Positions 1-7,267 of a stretch of 64,000 nucleotides of DNA are shown piece by piece (within the stretch, counting starts at the first letter, position 1; each line of letters begins with the position of its first letter). The notes under the pieces are model-generated. The model worked only from the letters and a program-made list of their open reading frames with translations. It did not search any database and was not told where the DNA came from. Source of the stretch: Chitinophagaceae bacterium (GTDB lineage Bacteria; Bacteroidota; Bacteroidia; Chitinophagales; Chitinophagaceae); assembly GCA_023229465.1 (NCBI GenBank), contig JALNZE010000010.1:1-64000 (forward strand), given 5' to 3'. The position numbers and the translations under genes are program-made.

Positions 1-1
1 T

Positions 2-88
2 GTTGAAGATTTTATGAACAATAGGAAAAATGACAGAAAGCAGGTGCAAAAATATTTTCATGTAAGCCACGTCAGATATGCAGCGTAG
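2..88 (+). CDS. C-terminal tail of an unidentified protein (partial)
   Basis: An open frame enters from the left window edge and runs 28 codons to a TAG at 86-88. The tail is basic and rich in Asn, Lys and Arg. No family can be recognised from so short a piece. It could be the true end of an upstream gene or a chance open frame. Confidence 0.3.
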   Translation, partial: VEDFMNNRKNDRKQVQKYFHVSHVRYAA

Positions 89-254
89 AGAATTCTGTAT
101 CACTAAATAACTAAACGATTAATATATGGAAGGATAAAGCATTTCAATTTTTTTGATTGACTTTTTCGGGTTATTTGTGTACCGAAAAGTCAATTATACA
201 GACTGTAAAATGAAATGGAATAGATTTGCCTAAATTTATTTCATAAACAGCAGG

Positions 255-1292
255 ATGAAGGCATTTATCAATATAAAGCGGTTTCAATTTTATTTATGGG
301 CTGGGGCCGGTTGGTTATTGCTATGGCTCTTAAATAGTTTAACAAATCATCCTGAAACATTTGTACTACAATCTTTAAATGAAATCTGGCGGGCTTTTTA
401 TATAGTTGTTGTCAATTTTATTTTCTTTGAATATACCCTAAATGAGCTAAGCAGGAAAAGAATGCTGAGATCCCTTTTCCTTTTATCTATCCAGCTCTTT
501 TTATATTCTTTTGGTTTGTATGCCTGGAGGTTTATCGGAATCTGGTTACATATTCATACTGTTTTTAAAACGTACCCCATAGCCGGAGGCACAGTCGCTT
601 ACCAGTTTTCATCCGGCATAACATCGATTTTCTTTTTTGGGATTATCAAGCATATCTATGATTATAGAAAATTAAAAGAGGCCACACAGCGGTTGCGTAT
701 TGAAAAACAGGAAGCAGAATTGAACTATCTCAAGTCACAGACCAACCCGCATTTTTTATTCAACACCTTAAATAATATTTATTCTCTGGCAAGGGATAAG
801 AGCGACCTGGCCCCGGAATCTATTTTACGGCTGTCTAAAATATTGCGTTTTATGCTGTATGAAGCCGGTGGAGCATATATAGCTATAGAACAGGAACTGA
901 AGATCATCAGTGATTATATTGCCCTTGAACAATTGCGTTACGATGATTCTTTACGCGTCAGTTTTAATTATAACATTGAAGATATGAAACAGGCCCTGCC
1001 GCCACTGTTGCTGATCCCGTTAGTGGAAAATGCATTCAAACATGGTGTTTCTGAAACAAGAAACCAACCATTTGTAGATATTCATCTTTCAGTTAACCGG
1101 CGGCAGTTAGCGTTTGTTGTAAAAAATTCCAGTGAAGCATTTCCGGGGGAACAGATTGTAAAAGAAAATATCGGCCTTAGTAACCTAAGGCGCCAACTGG
1201 AATTGCTTTATACGGATTTCAACCTGTCTGTTCAACAAAGTGAATCCGTATTTACCGCTACCTTAAAAATTAATCTTGCAAGCCATGTCTGA
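255..1292 (+). CDS. LytS/YehU-type sensor histidine kinase
   Basis: This is a membrane sensor kinase of the His_kinase (PF06580) type, which phosphorylates a LytTR-type response regulator. About four hydrophobic segments fill residues 12-135. A short coiled linker follows, then the phosphoacceptor motif NPHFLFN with His166, the N box LVENAFKHG at 256-264 and a G-box region IGLSNLRRQ near the C-terminus. At 345 aa it has the usual length for Bacteroidota members, which lack a separate HAMP or PAS domain. The stop codon overlaps the start of the response regulator gene by 8 bases, so the two are almost certainly cotranscribed and translationally coupled. The stimulus cannot be told from sequence. 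Confidence 0.93.
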   Translation: MKAFINIKRFQFYLWAGAGWLLLWLLNSLTNHPETFVLQSLNEIWRAFYIVVVNFIFFEYTLNELSRKRMLRSLFLLSIQLFLYSFGLYAWRFIGIWLHIHTVFKTYPIAGGTVAYQFSSGITSIFFFGIIKHIYDYRKLKEATQRLRIEKQEAELNYLKSQTNPHFLFNTLNNIYSLARDKSDLAPESILRLSKILRFMLYEAGGAYIAIEQELKIISDYIALEQLRYDDSLRVSFNYNIEDMKQALPPLLLIPLVENAFKHGVSETRNQPFVDIHLSVNRRQLAFVVKNSSEAFPGEQIVKENIGLSNLRRQLELLYTDFNLSVQQSESVFTATLKINLASHV

Positions 1293-1977
1293 GATAAACT
1301 GTATTATCATAGAAGATGAGCCATTGGCGGTAAAAATTTTATCGGATTATATTCTGCAGGTTCCGTTCCTGGAATTACAGGGAACATTCAAAGACGCTAT
1401 TCTTGCAACTGACTATTTGCGGGATAATCATACCGACCTTATTTTTTTAGACATTCACCTGCCTAAATTAAAAGGGATGGCTTTTTTAAAAACCCTAACA
1501 CATCCACCCGCGGTAATCATTACCACCGCGTATCATCAATACGCGGTGGAGGGGTTTAACCTGAACGTAACAGATTACCTGTTAAAGCCATTTGCTTTTG
1601 AGCGTTTTTTAACGGCGGTAACCAAGGTAAAAACAGCACAAAGGGAAAACCAGAAACCAACTGAAAGCCAGGAGATAAAAGATTTTATATTTCTGAATGT
1701 GCAAAAAAAGAAGGTGAAAATTTTATTCTCAGAGATTGTTTATATTGAAAGTCAACGGGAATACATCAAAATCATTACAACAAAAAATGAGTACATTTCA
1801 AAAATGAGTACGCATGAAATGGAGGTTCTTTTACCTCCACATCTCTTCAAACGGGTTCACCGGTCATTTATAGTTTCAATTAGCAAGATAGAATCATACA
1901 CAGCCGAAATGGTTGAAGTGAATGGAATATCTATTCCCATTGGCAGGGGCTACCGGGATAGTTTAGAAAATTTGTAG
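1285..1977 (+). CDS. LytTR-family response regulator
   Basis: The protein has an N-terminal receiver domain with the acidic pair in IIEDEP and phosphoacceptor Asp56 in the FLDIHLPKLKG motif. A C-terminal LytTR DNA-binding domain covers roughly residues 130-230, with the conserved IVYIESQREYIKI and FKRVHRSFIV segments. It should be phosphorylated by the kinase encoded just upstream and act as a transcription regulator. An in-frame TTG lies three codons upstream, but the ATG at 1285 is chosen because homologues begin directly before the receiver domain. The start lies inside the kinase gene (8 base overlap). Confidence 0.93.
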   Translation: MSEINCIIIEDEPLAVKILSDYILQVPFLELQGTFKDAILATDYLRDNHTDLIFLDIHLPKLKGMAFLKTLTHPPAVIITTAYHQYAVEGFNLNVTDYLLKPFAFERFLTAVTKVKTAQRENQKPTESQEIKDFIFLNVQKKKVKILFSEIVYIESQREYIKIITTKNEYISKMSTHEMEVLLPPHLFKRVHRSFIVSISKIESYTAEMVEVNGISIPIGRGYRDSLENL

Positions 1978-2039
1978 CGTTTGATGTAAACCCTTATTTT
2001 ACCTCTCAGTATCTTCTCCGGGAAAGGAAGGACAGCTTG

Positions 2040-3689
2040 TTAAATCACCAATATCTTTATATCAGGGTAGCCCATCAACTTGAGAATAAAATAGTTGACT
2101 GCCGCTTCACCGGGATCATCGGAAAAGCAAACAAGCTCAGCATATCTCGGGACCCCGGCCTTGGACAGAATGTTCCAGATATCTTTCGCGGCTTTCGGTG
2201 TGCCATCGGCATCCAGGAGATCTGTGTATGGAACATGAACGATTTTGCCATCCTGTCCTTTAGCAGGTACATTCTTTCCCGAAGCAATAAATACCTTGGG
2301 ATAAAGTCCCTGAGTGCTCTTCGGGTCCGATATTATCACGTCTTTGCGGAAATTCCCGGAATAATTTGTGGGGGGTATGGATAAGTCGTAGGGGACCTTT
2401 TTGGGGCCTACAACAGTTGAATCCTTTGTCACTGCGAAACCAAGTTGTGCCCATTTATTTATGGAATCCATGAAGACAGATACTTTTTTCTGTCCCAGTT
2501 TCTCCAGCATTACGAATGCAAGTGCCGATTCTTTGGTCAAACCTGCACCTGAAATAACAACTGCTTCGTGAGATGCATTGACGCCGACCGGCCCCAGGAT
2601 TTTAGCCAGCTTGTAGGGATCTGTGATATTGCTCCTGAACAGATCGGCAGGGATGTTGAGCGCAAAAGGCACGTGTCCTTTATTGAATGCGTCTGCAGAA
2701 CGCAGATCCACGATGCTAACTTGCGCGATTCCGTACATCCTCATCATCTTGCCGCCCCAGGACTGCAGCCAGTTTGTTCCCCTCATCAGGAACGGCTCAT
2801 CATATGTCCAGTAAGGGAGTTCTCTTTCATCTTTAAGCCACCCCATCTGGGACTCCTGGTAGAGTTTTACCCTGGGGTAATTCAATACTAACTTGAGTGC
2901 AAAAAACGGCACACTGGCACTTACTCCACCCCCGCAATGGCTGTAGATCTGTTGTTCGGGTCTGATGCCCAGATAGGCTAGCATTTTCCGAATGTCATCT
3001 GCTGATTTGAACGTCTTGTCTGGGTTAAAAAAGTCGGCGCTGGGCAGCATATTAGCGTTGGGTATATGGCCGGCCTTGTCGAAAGCAAGGACTTCTCCAA
3101 AATGCCAGTCGGCCCCAAGCGCTTCCAGCAAAACATTGTTGACCGGGTCTCCGGAGGCGGCAAGGAATTCCGGGAGCCTCACTCTCACCTCTTCGTTGGT
3201 CTGGTTGATCTTGAAAGAGCCTTTCACCGGGGCAGGTGTACCATCCTTCGTTACCGGCAACCCCTGCGCCTGCCACTTGGAGAGCCCTCCATCCAGAACG
3301 AAAATATTCTTTGAGGGAAAACCGTGATAGTAGAGGGAGAAAAAGAGCCTGGTGGCCCAAAATGTGCCACCCTGGTCATACAAGACTAACTTCTTCTCAG
3401 GACTGATTCCCCAGGACTGGTAGAGTTGTTCCATATCATCGACCGGCATTTCCAGGCCACCATAGGTAAACAAATTGACGCTTACTGCGCCAGGAATGTG
3501 TTTTGCCGTGTAGATTTGACCAGGTGACGCGTCGAGTACCAGAACATCGGCATTTTTAAGATTTTTTTCAAGCCAGTCCACATTAACCAGGTTGCCTGTA
3601 ATTCCTTCTGTAGCCATCGATGGATGCACCAGAAGCAGGCAGCCTGTAAGCATAAGAAGGAAGCGATACTTCATTTTGTTTGTGTTCAT
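2040..3689 (-). CDS. Exported multi-domain rhodanese (sulfurtransferase)
   Basis: This 549-aa protein has a signal peptide (residues 1-27) followed by four rhodanese-like folds. Domain 1 (about 35-150) has YDQGGTFWATR where an active-site Cys loop would be, so it looks inactive. Domain 2 (about 165-290) carries the catalytic loop HCGGGVSAS with Cys252. Domain 3 (about 315-420) has SGAGL and no Cys. Domain 4 (about 450-549) has VCFSDDPGEAA, which keeps a Cys near position 519. The likely role is a periplasmic thiosulfate or mercaptopyruvate sulfurtransferase. A DUF4395 membrane protein gene ends 12 bases upstream on the same strand, a common pairing with sulfur-handling proteins, which suggests one operon. 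An alternative ATG five codons downstream is possible. Confidence 0.85.
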   Translation of the reverse strand: MNTNKMKYRFLLMLTGCLLLVHPSMATEGITGNLVNVDWLEKNLKNADVLVLDASPGQIYTAKHIPGAVSVNLFTYGGLEMPVDDMEQLYQSWGISPEKKLVLYDQGGTFWATRLFFSLYYHGFPSKNIFVLDGGLSKWQAQGLPVTKDGTPAPVKGSFKINQTNEEVRVRLPEFLAASGDPVNNVLLEALGADWHFGEVLAFDKAGHIPNANMLPSADFFNPDKTFKSADDIRKMLAYLGIRPEQQIYSHCGGGVSASVPFFALKLVLNYPRVKLYQESQMGWLKDERELPYWTYDEPFLMRGTNWLQSWGGKMMRMYGIAQVSIVDLRSADAFNKGHVPFALNIPADLFRSNITDPYKLAKILGPVGVNASHEAVVISGAGLTKESALAFVMLEKLGQKKVSVFMDSINKWAQLGFAVTKDSTVVGPKKVPYDLSIPPTNYSGNFRKDVIISDPKSTQGLYPKVFIASGKNVPAKGQDGKIVHVPYTDLLDADGTPKAAKDIWNILSKAGVPRYAELVCFSDDPGEAAVNYFILKLMGYPDIKILVI

Positions 3690-3701
3690 TTTTTATCCTG
3701 T

Positions 3702-4364
3702 TTATTTAGCTTGCGCGGAACTTGCCATTCCAAACAAGTCATATGGTTTTTTACTAAAATTATCATTGAATAAAAATACTGCCAGTGAGAGGTATGCAAT
3801 AAACCCCAAAATAATAAGTATCTGAACCCCGGTTGTTTTTTGAATATCCTGTTTTGTTTTTACAGCACAAATTTCACCGGGGCAGTATTGAGCTTTTTCT
3901 TTATAAAGGATTGAATAAAATTTACACCCTAAACAAATTCCAAAAGCCGTTTCAAAGAATAAGAAAATAAGGCAGATCAGGCAGATTAGCCCGGTTATAG
4001 GGCTATATGAATTTAATACTACCAGGAGAATGAATATTATTGATGCCAGGACTACACCAATGATCCACGCAAATTTTTTTTGCTGAGCCCCAACATATTC
4101 CGGTACCTGGTTCCTGACAATCAAACGCCCGATTATTAAAAAAGGAGAAAATTTAGGATTAACAAAGACACGTATAACAATATCTGTAAGAAATATTGTA
4201 ACCGCATATTTTAACAGTAAAAAATTACCCTTCAGAATTGCCGTCAGGATTGAGATAAACATTATTAAAAACAGTATTCCTGCCGCAGCTCTTATTTCCC
4301 GTTCATTTAAGACGGGAACGTTATATCCTGCAACATCTTCTCCAAAGTTTATTATCTTATTCAT
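3702..4364 (-). CDS. DUF4395 membrane protein
   Basis: A 220-aa integral membrane protein with four or five hydrophobic segments. The N-terminal region starts with VPVLNEREIRAAA, and the conserved DUF4395 features are visible: an early helix pair, a P-x-F-S-P loop, the QQKKFAW segment and a cysteine loop CPGEIC near residue 165. DUF4395 proteins often sit beside thioredoxin-like or rhodanese proteins, and here the gene directly precedes the rhodanese gene with a 12-base gap. A role in moving reducing equivalents or sulfur across the membrane is an inference from that context only. Confidence 0.8.
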   Translation of the reverse strand: MNKIINFGEDVAGYNVPVLNEREIRAAAGILFLIMFISILTAILKGNFLLLKYAVTIFLTDIVIRVFVNPKFSPFLIIGRLIVRNQVPEYVGAQQKKFAWIIGVVLASIIFILLVVLNSYSPITGLICLICLIFLFFETAFGICLGCKFYSILYKEKAQYCPGEICAVKTKQDIQKTTGVQILIILGFIAYLSLAVFLFNDNFSKKPYDLFGMASSAQAK

Positions 4365-4563
4365 TAGTTTATATCTTTTTCCTTTTTCAATCTTTCAATA
4401 TTAATACCAGTAGTTCCGATTTTATTAATATTGAAAGTTATTTTCCGGTGTAAGGATATGTATTCTAACAAATAACTGAAATAGTGTGTCAACATACAAC
4501 GGGTTATGGTAAACAAACAGCGTAATTATGACAACAGATAAAGATGTAAAGAGTATGCAGTAG

Positions 4564-4770
4564 CTAGTCTTTAATAAAGCGTACAATTATTACCGGCAGT
4601 TTGCCCAGTGGACTGAGGATGAGGTTTATTTTGTAACCCGGCAGAAAACGGATGCGGTGTATGAGGTTGTCAAAAAGGCCTCCTGGCAGCGGATAAAAAG
4701 GAATACTGCCATGGGTATTCGTCGGCAATACGCTTTTGATAAGTGTAATGTCAGATTGTATGCTACTCAT
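4564..4770 (+). pseudogene. IS4-family transposase fragment (central part)
   Basis: The plus strand reads FNKAYNYYRQFAQWTEDEVYFVTRQ and onwards, the typical second catalytic-Asp region of IS4-family DDE transposases (VFDKAY-type motif followed by a VYFVTR strand). There is no start codon, the first homologous codon directly follows a TAG, and both flanks of the transposase are absent. The related N-terminal piece of the same transposase type lies at 9948-10361. The 3' end abuts the epimerase gene. Confidence 0.7.
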
Positions 4771-4778
4771 TTCTGTCT

Positions 4779-5720
4779 CTATTTGCCATTAGCGGTTTTC
4801 GCTTGATTTACTATTTGCTTAACTCCCATTTCATTTGTTGTTGGTGTAAAATTAAATCGCTTATTAAATTTTGAACTGTCAAAAAAATAATCTCTGTCGT
4901 ATTGATACATCATTTCAGGCATTTCACGCATAAAAGGCATAAATATCCCAAGTATTTTTAGCATAAACATAGGCAGAGTCACTATTTTTTTTGATGTATT
5001 CATTTCTTTATTAAATAATGCAACCCATTCTTTACCAGTCAGGTTGTTTTTATCAGTAGGCAAATGCCAAACCTGATTATAAGCTTCAGGGGTATTACCT
5101 AAAATTGCAGTTGCTTTAGCCGCATCGGGAGTGTAGATGAAAGAATGTTTTTTATTGGCATTGATAAACCAGTTTGGATTTTTTCCCTTCAGGATATTTT
5201 TATATACTGTTTCAATAAGAAAGCTCTTTTCATTATCAGGTCCATAAAAATCGGGGGCACGTGCAATAAGTGCAGTAAGATCACCTGCTTTAACCTGATT
5301 TAAAATCATTTCGGCAATTTCCTTTCTAACCACCCCTTTTTTGCTTGGTGGATTGATGGGCGAATCTTCTGTCATATGGCCAATCGATTTGATGTCGTAT
5401 AGATAAACATTATCAAAGAATACCAATTTTGATTTATGCTTTATACATGCATCAATAGTCGCTTTGATTAGTTTAGGCCAATTTTCTCTCCATACTTTAA
5501 TATTGTAGTCAAACCCAACCACCAGATAAACTACTTCCGAACCTTCAATTGCCTTGTCAACCTGTTCAGGGATTGATAAATCTGCCGGAAACAATTCATC
5601 CGTATCATTTACTTTTTTCGGATGGCGACTTACCAATCTAATTTGCCGGGTATATGTCGCTAATTCTTTTGCAAGAATCTTTCCTATTGTTCCATTTGCT
5701 CCTAAAATCGTTTGCTTCAT
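4779..5720 (-). CDS. NAD(P)-dependent epimerase / atypical SDR
   Basis: About 313 aa. The N-terminus has the Rossmann dinucleotide motif GANGTIGK at residues 7-14, followed by an SDR-like core (LVSRHPKK basic loop for NADP binding, AAK and DFYGPD segments). The C-terminus resembles NmrA-like or extended-SDR proteins that act on sugars, flavonoids or quinones. A longer reading frame adds nine residues upstream (start at 5747), but the internal ATG at 5720 places the start directly before the Rossmann strand and is preferred. The substrate is unknown. Confidence 0.82.
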   Translation of the reverse strand: MKQTILGANGTIGKILAKELATYTRQIRLVSRHPKKVNDTDELFPADLSIPEQVDKAIEGSEVVYLVVGFDYNIKVWRENWPKLIKATIDACIKHKSKLVFFDNVYLYDIKSIGHMTEDSPINPPSKKGVVRKEIAEMILNQVKAGDLTALIARAPDFYGPDNEKSFLIETVYKNILKGKNPNWFINANKKHSFIYTPDAAKATAILGNTPEAYNQVWHLPTDKNNLTGKEWVALFNKEMNTSKKIVTLPMFMLKILGIFMPFMREMPEMMYQYDRDYFFDSSKFNKRFNFTPTTNEMGVKQIVNQAKTANGK

Positions 5721-5757
5721 TTTTTGAATATTTAATGTAATGCCCAATCATTCTTTG

Positions 5758-6033
5758 CAGGCTCAATTTTTTATACTTATCATTACCAAGTTTTCCCGCC
5801 AATAAATACGATTCATTGGCATATAGTAAAGCACTGTCACCGGAGTTATTATCATACTACAAATAGGAAAGCTTTAATAAAGTGTTACACCTGGCTGTAT
5901 CCTGTTTGCCGGTTTCTAATGATTTTAGTAAGCTGTCTGTTTGCTGTCGCGAATAGGAGTTGGTACTTACAAAGAATAACAACAGAAGAACAACCGTACT
6001 CTTTTTTGAAAAGGTAAAAATTTGTTTTAACAT
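5758..6033 (-). pseudogene. Remnant of a signal-peptide TPR protein (probable sensor kinase N-terminus)
   Basis: From an ATG at 6033 the minus strand encodes a signal peptide (basic start, VVLLLLFFVS core) and then a helical stretch beginning QQTDSLLKSLE, typical of Bacteroidota TPR-containing sensor proteins. A TAG at 5857-5859 interrupts the frame after 58 codons, yet the same frame continues with a recognisable TPR-like helix (DSALLYANESYLLAGKLGN) until it runs into the epimerase gene. The rest of the protein is missing. Confidence 0.6.
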
Positions 6034-6045
6034 GATTTTTTAGCT

Positions 6046-6501
6046 TTAACTAATGCAGTTGGATGAAGCACAAATGTACCGGTTTAATTTCCTGTCAACC
6101 TTTTTTGTTTTCTGTAGGATTATCGCGTCATAAGGTGTAAACTCTTCTAAAACTATGTCACGAAATTTATGAACTTTTCCATCTACTATTAAAGAAATCG
6201 GGTCTGTCGATAAATGATAAATTGAGCAATAAAAAATGTGTCCGACTAAATACGGAGAAATGATTTTCCAATGCTGACTACTTTGATAATGCCAGGGCAT
6301 GTGTCCAAATGAAACAAAGCCAAAAAGCCCTCCTGATTTGATAAGAAAACCCTTTGGTTTGATTTCCTGAATTTTAAACTGTATTTTAGAACCGCTATTC
6401 TTTACCCCCTCTAAATTTGAAATTAACTTATCTAAATATTTTTTGTCTCCTGTTTTTGAAGGTTGAAATATTTTTTTAAAAAACTCTTTTAAATTAATCA
6501 T
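6046..6501 (-). CDS. Hypothetical protein, 151 aa
   Basis: A small soluble protein with no recognised catalytic motif. It starts with an amphipathic basic helix (MINLKEFFKKIFQ). The middle contains a beta-rich stretch with the GLFGFVSFGHMPWHYQ segment, followed by a region that may form further strands. The C-terminus is basic. It may be an S1/OB-like fold, but this is a guess. Immediately upstream in minus orientation (6538-6638) is a half cassette-type palindrome, so this gene may be the last, worn cassette of the array. Confidence 0.6.
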   Translation of the reverse strand: MINLKEFFKKIFQPSKTGDKKYLDKLISNLEGVKNSGSKIQFKIQEIKPKGFLIKSGGLFGFVSFGHMPWHYQSSQHWKIISPYLVGHIFYCSIYHLSTDPISLIVDGKVHKFRDIVLEEFTPYDAIILQKTKKVDRKLNRYICASSNCIS

Positions 6502-6537
6502 ACGTCTTCAGGGATTGGTATGTTACCTTTGTATATC

Positions 6538-6638
6538 TGCTAACGGACAGGACTTTAAGTTGGGAAACAGACTTCCCTCAAGCTGTGGCGCCCGGATGCG
6601 GATGTAAGATACAAAATTGAGAATATATTCATCGACCC
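6538..6638. repeat. Truncated cassette-type palindromic site
   Basis: The word TGCTAAC (6538-6544) followed by GGACAGG and GACTTTAAG repeats the left arm of the palindromes at 18222 and 19031, and the GATACAAAATTGAGAATATATTC segment repeats their central part. The right arm is missing because an alcohol dehydrogenase fragment begins at 6645. This is the most distal recognisable site of the array. Confidence 0.6.
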
Positions 6639-6644
6639 GCCATA

Positions 6645-6855
6645 TCACATAGTTATTACTATTTTCCCTTTGTGGTCTCCTTTACCAAAAATCCTGAATG
6701 CTTTATGAATCTCATCTAGCTTGTAAGGTCCTTCTATCACAGGTTTGATTTTACCAGCTTCGAAAAGCTCATTCATATAAAATAAATCCTTGTTTGGCTT
6801 CAAGGCAACGATACGTATGTGCTTTTTACTGATTATGGAAATCCACGGCCCCAGG
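6645..6855 (-). pseudogene. C-terminal fragment of a zinc-type alcohol dehydrogenase (MDR family)
   Basis: About 70 codons match the end of NAD(P)-dependent medium-chain dehydrogenases: a KKHIRIVALKPNKD strand, MNELFEAGKIKPVIEGPYKLDEIHKAFR and the final GKGDHKGKIVITM. The catalytic and cofactor-binding N-terminal three quarters are absent. The break coincides with the beginning of an IS110 transposase fragment on the other strand, so the gene was truncated by that element or by later recombination. Confidence 0.75.
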
Positions 6856-6873
6856 AATAAAGCCTGGATGTAC

Positions 6874-7262
6874 ATAAAGTATAGTGTCTATGCCGCCATT
6901 TACAATGGGAAAGACCGTAGTGATGTTCAAGTTTTTGGAACCTTTACAGATCAACTAAACCAGTTGGCACAATGGCTTGAACAGAATGGGGTAAAAAGAG
7001 TTGCCCTTGAAAGCACGGGTATTTATTGGTAGCCTGTCTGGAATATGCTGGAAGAGAAGGGTTTTGCGTTAACGCTGGTAAACCCCTGGTTTATTAAGCA
7101 GATGCCGGGCCGGAAGAGCGATGTAAAAGACGCCCAATGGATTGGCACATTACTGCATAAATATATGCTACGAAAAAGTTATGTGCCCGTCAAACAAATC
7201 CGGACATCGCGAAACTATAGTCGTCAATATGTAAAGCTGCAATGGAATGCAAGCAGGGTAAT
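6874..7262 (+). pseudogene. IS110-family transposase fragment
   Basis: The plus strand encodes the N-terminal DEDD region of an IS110 transposase (VYAAIYNGKDRSDVQVFG, ALESTGIYW, LVNPWFIKQMPGRKSDVKDAQW). A TAG at 7030-7032 follows the GIYW motif directly, and the frame then continues. The first residues and the whole C-terminal half are missing. The right end of the match stops a few bases before the stop codon of the P-type ATPase gene. Confidence 0.8.
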
Positions 7263-7267
7263 ATTTA

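Noticed and set aside
2037..2891. Open frames on the plus strand across the rhodanese gene
   Set aside because: They are antisense to a well supported gene, show no family motifs and have no start context; treated as shadows.
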